This document shows, in pieces, positions 43,483-46,932 of a stretch of DNA of 46,932 nucleotides. The stretch is from the IMG/VR virus record IMGVR_UViG_3300025543_000049, positions 1-46,932 of that record. The stretch is one strand, 5' to 3'. The position numbers and the translations under genes are program-made. Position 1 is the first letter of the stretch; the number at the start of each line of letters is the position of its first letter. The notes beneath the pieces were generated by a model. That model saw nothing but the letters and a program-made list of their open reading frames with translations. It was not told the DNA's origin and made no database searches. This DNA is from a virus.

Positions 43483-44773
43483 TATCAAGCCGGACACGTT
43501 ATGTATGGCGCCGTGGACTCACACTTATCTGAGTCCGCAAACAGAACGTAGACTGTGTTGTGCCAGCCGCGAACCTGCACAAAATTTTGAACAGTACATT
43601 GATACCAGCGCAGGCACAGGCAAATATATTCCCGTCACACTGGACCAACATTGGAACAGTGAGCACATGCGAAGTGTACGCCGTCGTATGATGGCAGGCG
43701 AAACAATTCCAGAATGTGATGTATGCAACAGCAAATTGCTAAACACTGATGTTTACCGTAGCTATTTCTGGGCAATGTTCAAACATAAGTACAACAGCAT
43801 TTGGGAAACTACTGATGCTGATGGCAGCACAAGCATGCTGCCGGTCAGTTGGGATTATAGGTTTAGTAACTTGTGTAATTTTAAATGCCGCATGTGTGGG
43901 GATATGTTGAGCAGTTCGTGGGAAAGCGAACAACGCCAGCATAATATGATCAACTGGTCTGATCCAAAAAACAATTGGATGCAGCCAGCAGTTAGAAAGG
44001 ATATAGCGGCGTTTCAAGACCAACAAATTGAAGCAGAGTTTGCTTCGGCAGTAGAGCAACACCGTATAGAGGAAGTGTACTGGGTCGGCGGAGAACCACT
44101 CATGTATGAACAGCACTGGCGCTATATGAATCGCATTGTTGAACTTGGTGACGGCCCAAGAGTATATGCACGATATAACACTAATTTGTCTCGGACTAGC
44201 TACCGGGGTATTGATCTATTCGATAATATTATTAATAATCTACGCGACTGGCAAATATGCGCAAGCCTCGACGGAACGGGCCCGATTGGCGAATATATTA
44301 GAACAGGCCTTGACTATAGTAGCTGGCGCAAAAACTACGATAGAGCAGTTACGGCAAGCACTCACAGAAGACAAACAAGAATTGACTTCACACTCACCTT
44401 GCCTGGAATGTTCGAAGTTGGGAACATTGTGCGACTTGCACAAGAAACCAACACAGACATCTTAGCCAAGGTAGTATTTGCTTTCACGCCGGACATTGTG
44501 ATGAGCCCACTGGCCTTGCCCAGGCATTTACTTGATCCTTGGATTGATGAACTGGTAACTACTTGTTCAGGAGCAATGCAAGATGTACTGATGCAATTAA
44601 AGACTCGGCCTACGTTTGAAGAACAATGGCCAGACACATGGAAACAAGGCATTGCCAACGGCAAGCGCCGCGTATTAAAGTTAGAACAAATTCGCGAAGA
44701 TAAATTTACAATGGCTGATATACTGGCCGGACGCTCTGAAATATTAAAGTGGTGGAATCAAATTGACTGTTAA
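43469..44773 (+). CDS. N-terminal twitch radical SAM protein 5
   Basis: 434 residues. N-terminal domain Cys12, Cys30, Cys31, Cys83 and Cys86 (LCMAPWTHTYLSPQTERRLC, CDVC). Core Cys136, Cys140 and Cys143 (CNFKCRMC), then LSSSWESE. WVGGEPLMYEQHW is the GGE motif. It is the last of the three consecutive SPASM-first enzymes. The first codons overlap the previous gene by 14 bases. The stop overlaps the TTG start of the following unknown gene by 11. A forward alternative frame of 109 codons at 44136-44465 lies wholly inside and is a shadow. The substrate is unknown. Confidence 0.85.
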   Translation: MSKPDIKPDTLCMAPWTHTYLSPQTERRLCCASREPAQNFEQYIDTSAGTGKYIPVTLDQHWNSEHMRSVRRRMMAGETIPECDVCNSKLLNTDVYRSYFWAMFKHKYNSIWETTDADGSTSMLPVSWDYRFSNLCNFKCRMCGDMLSSSWESEQRQHNMINWSDPKNNWMQPAVRKDIAAFQDQQIEAEFASAVEQHRIEEVYWVGGEPLMYEQHWRYMNRIVELGDGPRVYARYNTNLSRTSYRGIDLFDNIINNLRDWQICASLDGTGPIGEYIRTGLDYSSWRKNYDRAVTASTHRRQTRIDFTLTLPGMFEVGNIVRLAQETNTDILAKVVFAFTPDIVMSPLALPRHLLDPWIDELVTTCSGAMQDVLMQLKTRPTFEEQWPDTWKQGIANGKRRVLKLEQIREDKFTMADILAGRSEILKWWNQIDC

Positions 44774-45845
44774 AATTGTATTGCGGAATCCGCTGAAGCA
44801 CAGCGATCAAGTTGACTATACCGTAGTACCAGCTGACAACGCACTTGCTCAAGACTGGATACCTGCATTAAAAACATTGTTGCAATCTAATAATCTATTG
44901 GAAAAAAACTTTTGTTTTATGGGCTTTCCTAAAACAGCTCGCACACTTGAGTATTTGTGCAACGAAGCAAATTTGGCTGCCAAAGTTATTAATAACTTTT
45001 TTGATGATTACACAATCGAAGAAGTACTACGCCCGGAAGACTGCGTAGCATTTGATTACGCAGATAACGGTCCCAATCACGAAGTGTTTAATCGATTACA
45101 CAACCACTTTGAAGTGTTGCAAGGCACAGTAAGCAATCTAAGCAGTTATTATCATCGTGCTGACTACAACACAAAGTATGCTATAAGACAGCTCAACAAT
45201 ACGTGTCACGAAATGGAAACACTGATTCTTAGTCAGCGCAAGTTAGCAACCAATCCGTATTGGGTACGGCCAAGTCAAATCACTACATTTTTAGCAGCAC
45301 CACGTTACGATCTTAAATCAATACATAGATCAGGATTTACTATAAACGGTTATGATCGTGTGCTGGGCGGCGTTTACATGCACTGGGCACAGATTGGTAA
45401 AACACTATTTGAAGTATTCCGCGACGAACATGCGCCAGTGCTAACCGACACAGTATGCGAAGCTATTACAGAATTAAAGTACTACAGCGGCGAGTTTGAC
45501 ATAGAATGGGGTAATGATATAGTGTACGGTGGCAACGCTCCGTGGCACGATGCAGAACAAGATCGATTCCGAGAATGGCTAATTGCCAACGGTCGCGACC
45601 CAGAAGATAACTCACTGAGCTTAGGATACTTGCCGATTGGACAAGTGTTGTTACAACAAAGTTTTGGCACAACCGATTACCAAGCCATTTGGGATATACT
45701 GGGTTCGCATTTAGATATATACAAGATAGAAATAGATGGTATCAGCAGTACATTTGACTACTGCTGGACAGATGAAGACTACAAACAACAACAAATTGAC
45801 ATGATGCGCCCGGGCTATGACTATTCATCAAGGAAAACAATATGA
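44763..45845 (+). CDS. Unknown 360-residue protein coupled to the radical SAM genes
   Basis: The start is a TTG at 44763, overlapping the previous stop; no ATG or GTG lies close enough to replace it, and the product (TVKIVLRNPLKHSDQVDYTV) reads as a genuine N-terminus. It is soluble and mixed alpha/beta with many aromatic and His residues (SSYYHRADYNTKYAIRQLNN, NGYDRVLGGVYMHWAQIGK). The C-terminal half contains EWGNDIVYGG and SLGYLPIGQVLL. I recognise no family. Its fixed place between five radical SAM genes and a carbamoyltransferase suggests it works on, or carries, their substrate; this is inference. Its stop overlaps the next start (ATGA). Confidence 0.65.
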   Translation: MTVKIVLRNPLKHSDQVDYTVVPADNALAQDWIPALKTLLQSNNLLEKNFCFMGFPKTARTLEYLCNEANLAAKVINNFFDDYTIEEVLRPEDCVAFDYADNGPNHEVFNRLHNHFEVLQGTVSNLSSYYHRADYNTKYAIRQLNNTCHEMETLILSQRKLATNPYWVRPSQITTFLAAPRYDLKSIHRSGFTINGYDRVLGGVYMHWAQIGKTLFEVFRDEHAPVLTDTVCEAITELKYYSGEFDIEWGNDIVYGGNAPWHDAEQDRFREWLIANGRDPEDNSLSLGYLPIGQVLLQQSFGTTDYQAIWDILGSHLDIYKIEIDGISSTFDYCWTDEDYKQQQIDMMRPGYDYSSRKTI

Positions 45846-45943
45846 ACTGGATTAAAAACTTAATTAACCGTATTCGATTAGAAATACGCTATCGCAAAAA
45901 ACTTAAAGAACTTCGTAAACGAGATCCTTTCATCTACAAATGA
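45842..45943 (+). CDS. 33-residue basic peptide
   Basis: ATG at 45842, TGA at 45941-45943, with ATGA overlaps at both ends, so reading is locked into the operon. The peptide begins MNWIKNLINRIRLEIRYRKK and ends RDPFIYK. It is an amphipathic, Arg/Lys-rich helix with a defined aromatic end. It is too short for most gene callers. It could be a docking peptide for the carbamoyltransferase, a membrane- or nucleic-acid-binding helix or a substrate of the radical SAM enzymes. It has no Cys, Gly-rich leader or double-Gly site, so a classical RiPP precursor is doubtful. Confidence 0.65.
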   Translation: MNWIKNLINRIRLEIRYRKKLKELRKRDPFIYK

Positions 45944-46932
45944 CATTAAAAAAGTACCTGGGCATTAGTGCAGGATTTCATGATGCTGCTGTCAGCATGA
46001 TCGATTCGGCCGGCAACATACTATATGCTGGCCATGCAGAACGTTACAGCAAGCGTAAAAATGATGCTCATTTAAACGACGACATGGTTTCGGCAGCACT
46101 GGCACACGGCACACCTGATGAAGTAGCGTATTATGAGCGGCCGTGGGTTAAAAAAATACAACAGCTTTATTCAGGACAGTACAGTGAAGCATTTGACACT
46201 AACTCTTTTACTCTTGGTCAGTATCTCTGTAAACATTTATCTCCTGGACAAAATCTCAACACTTTACTCGGTGTTAGACACAGTTATAACAATCATCACA
46301 AGTCCCATGCCGCCGCTGGATTCCAAACCAGCCCCTTCGAAAAAGCAACAGTGGTTGTAATAGATGCAATTGGCGAATTAGATACAATATCGATGTGGGG
46401 TGCAGAATATGATAAACATGGTCAAGCAGTATATAAAAAACTTTGGGTACAAAATTACCCACATTCAATTGGACTGTTCTACAGTGCAATTACCAAGCGG
46501 TTGGGCCTGCACCCATTGGACGAAGAATACATAACCATGGGCATGGCTGCTTATGGCAGGCCAGCATGGGAAGATCATTTGAAGCATGCGCTGATCGACA
46601 ACGAGTGGGATGCGACATTTAAAGAAAATTTACATATGGGCTTGCCTGACACTTTTCTTAAAGATGCTGACAATTATGATATTGCTGCCAGCGCACAACA
46701 ACTGTGTGAAAATTTGATATACAATGTCATGCGACGTGCTAGAGACTTTGGCTGGAGCGATAACCTTGTGTACATGGGCGGCGTTGCACTAAACTGTAGT
46801 GCCAACAGAAACTTAGGAGACTATTTTGATAATATTTGGATCATGCCTAATCCTGGCGATGCCGGTAGTAGCCTTGGTGCTGCTGCTCTGGCGTTTGGCG
46901 GCAGGATCTCTTGGAACAATGCTTTTCTTGCC
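45940..46932 (+). CDS. NodU/CmcH-type carbamoyltransferase, N-terminal part (runs off the window)
   Basis: 331 codons are present with no stop; family members are usually 550-650 residues. GISAGFHDAAVSMID at 8-22 is the N-terminal family signature. HHKSH (His119, His123) and IDAIGE (Asp142) are the conserved metal-site residues. YPHSIGLFYSAIT and YITMGMAAYG follow in family order. GGVALNCSANRNL and PNPGDAGSSLGAA are the nucleotide-binding motifs. These enzymes move a carbamoyl group from carbamoyl phosphate, through carbamoyl-AMP, to a hydroxyl on a sugar, an antibiotic or, in some phages, a modified base. The start overlaps the peptide stop as ATGA. The acceptor is unknown. Confidence 0.9.
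   Translation, partial: MTLKKYLGISAGFHDAAVSMIDSAGNILYAGHAERYSKRKNDAHLNDDMVSAALAHGTPDEVAYYERPWVKKIQQLYSGQYSEAFDTNSFTLGQYLCKHLSPGQNLNTLLGVRHSYNNHHKSHAAAGFQTSPFEKATVVVIDAIGELDTISMWGAEYDKHGQAVYKKLWVQNYPHSIGLFYSAITKRLGLHPLDEEYITMGMAAYGRPAWEDHLKHALIDNEWDATFKENLHMGLPDTFLKDADNYDIAASAQQLCENLIYNVMRRARDFGWSDNLVYMGGVALNCSANRNLGDYFDNIWIMPNPGDAGSSLGAAALAFGGRISWNNAFLA

Noticed and set aside
44136-44465. A 109-codon plus-strand frame inside the last radical SAM gene
   Set aside because: The radical SAM frame is intact across the whole stretch, with family-typical sequence. The alternative has no ribosome site or recognisable features.
45842-45943. Classical RiPP precursor for the radical SAM enzymes
   Set aside because: The peptide has no Cys, no Gly-Gly or similar cleavage site and no separate leader and core. 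Kept only as one of several possible roles.
1-46932. tRNA genes, CRISPR arrays, insertion sequences, attachment sites, lysogeny genes
   Set aside because: I saw no cloverleaf, spaced direct repeats, transposase, integrase or repressor. Gaps between genes are all shorter than 90 bases and leave little room for them.

Overview
The window is a piece of a tailed-phage genome, most likely an uncultured marine T4-like myovirus. Three things point to this. First, there is a baseplate gene series in T4-like order: gp53-like, hub-like proteins, a gp5-like spike, gp25, gp6 and a giant protein in the gp7 position. Second, there are T4-type late-promoter octamers (CATAAATA). Third, all genes lie on one strand with 1-50 base overlaps or very short gaps. 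I see no integrase, repressor, tRNA, IS element or CRISPR array. No stretch of more than 90 bases lacks a gene.

Region 1 (1-28608) is the virion module. It starts with the 3' end of a tail-tube/baseplate protein. It continues through gp53, two putative hub proteins, the spike, two small-to-medium baseplate proteins, gp25 and gp6. Next comes one 4813-residue gene (11014-25455) that fills almost a third of the window. It ends with a 45-residue mini-gene, a 206-residue structural protein and two fibre-type proteins. A putative terminator and a late promoter separate gp25 from gp6. A second late promoter precedes the first fibre gene. The region closes with a UUCG-tetraloop hairpin at 28630-28649.

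Region 2 (28683 to the window end) starts at a sigma70-like promoter abutting that hairpin. It is one tightly overlapping accessory operon: a conserved small protein, three GT-A glycosyltransferase-like proteins, small proteins including a three-helix membrane protein, seven radical SAM proteins, two SGNH-hydrolase-like proteins, two proteins sharing a TEK/LGF-TF C-terminal signature (glycosyltransferase-like by inference), a DUF6165-like protein, an unknown 360-residue protein, a 33-residue basic peptide and the N-terminal part of a NodU/CmcH-type carbamoyltransferase. Five radical SAM proteins carry their auxiliary Cys-rich domain in front of the core (N-terminal twitch type). The other two carry it at the C-terminus.

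Within region 2, two AT-rich blocks (about 32295-35449 and 36864-39674) have the same make-up: a C-terminal-SPASM radical SAM, an SGNH protein and a TEK-motif protein. Each block is followed by one of two closely related N-twitch radical SAM paralogues. The region looks like a modular biosynthetic pathway carried by the phage. My working inference is that it builds or decorates a glycan or glycopeptide, possibly on the virion, or a hypermodified nucleoside. The substrate cannot be read from the sequence.
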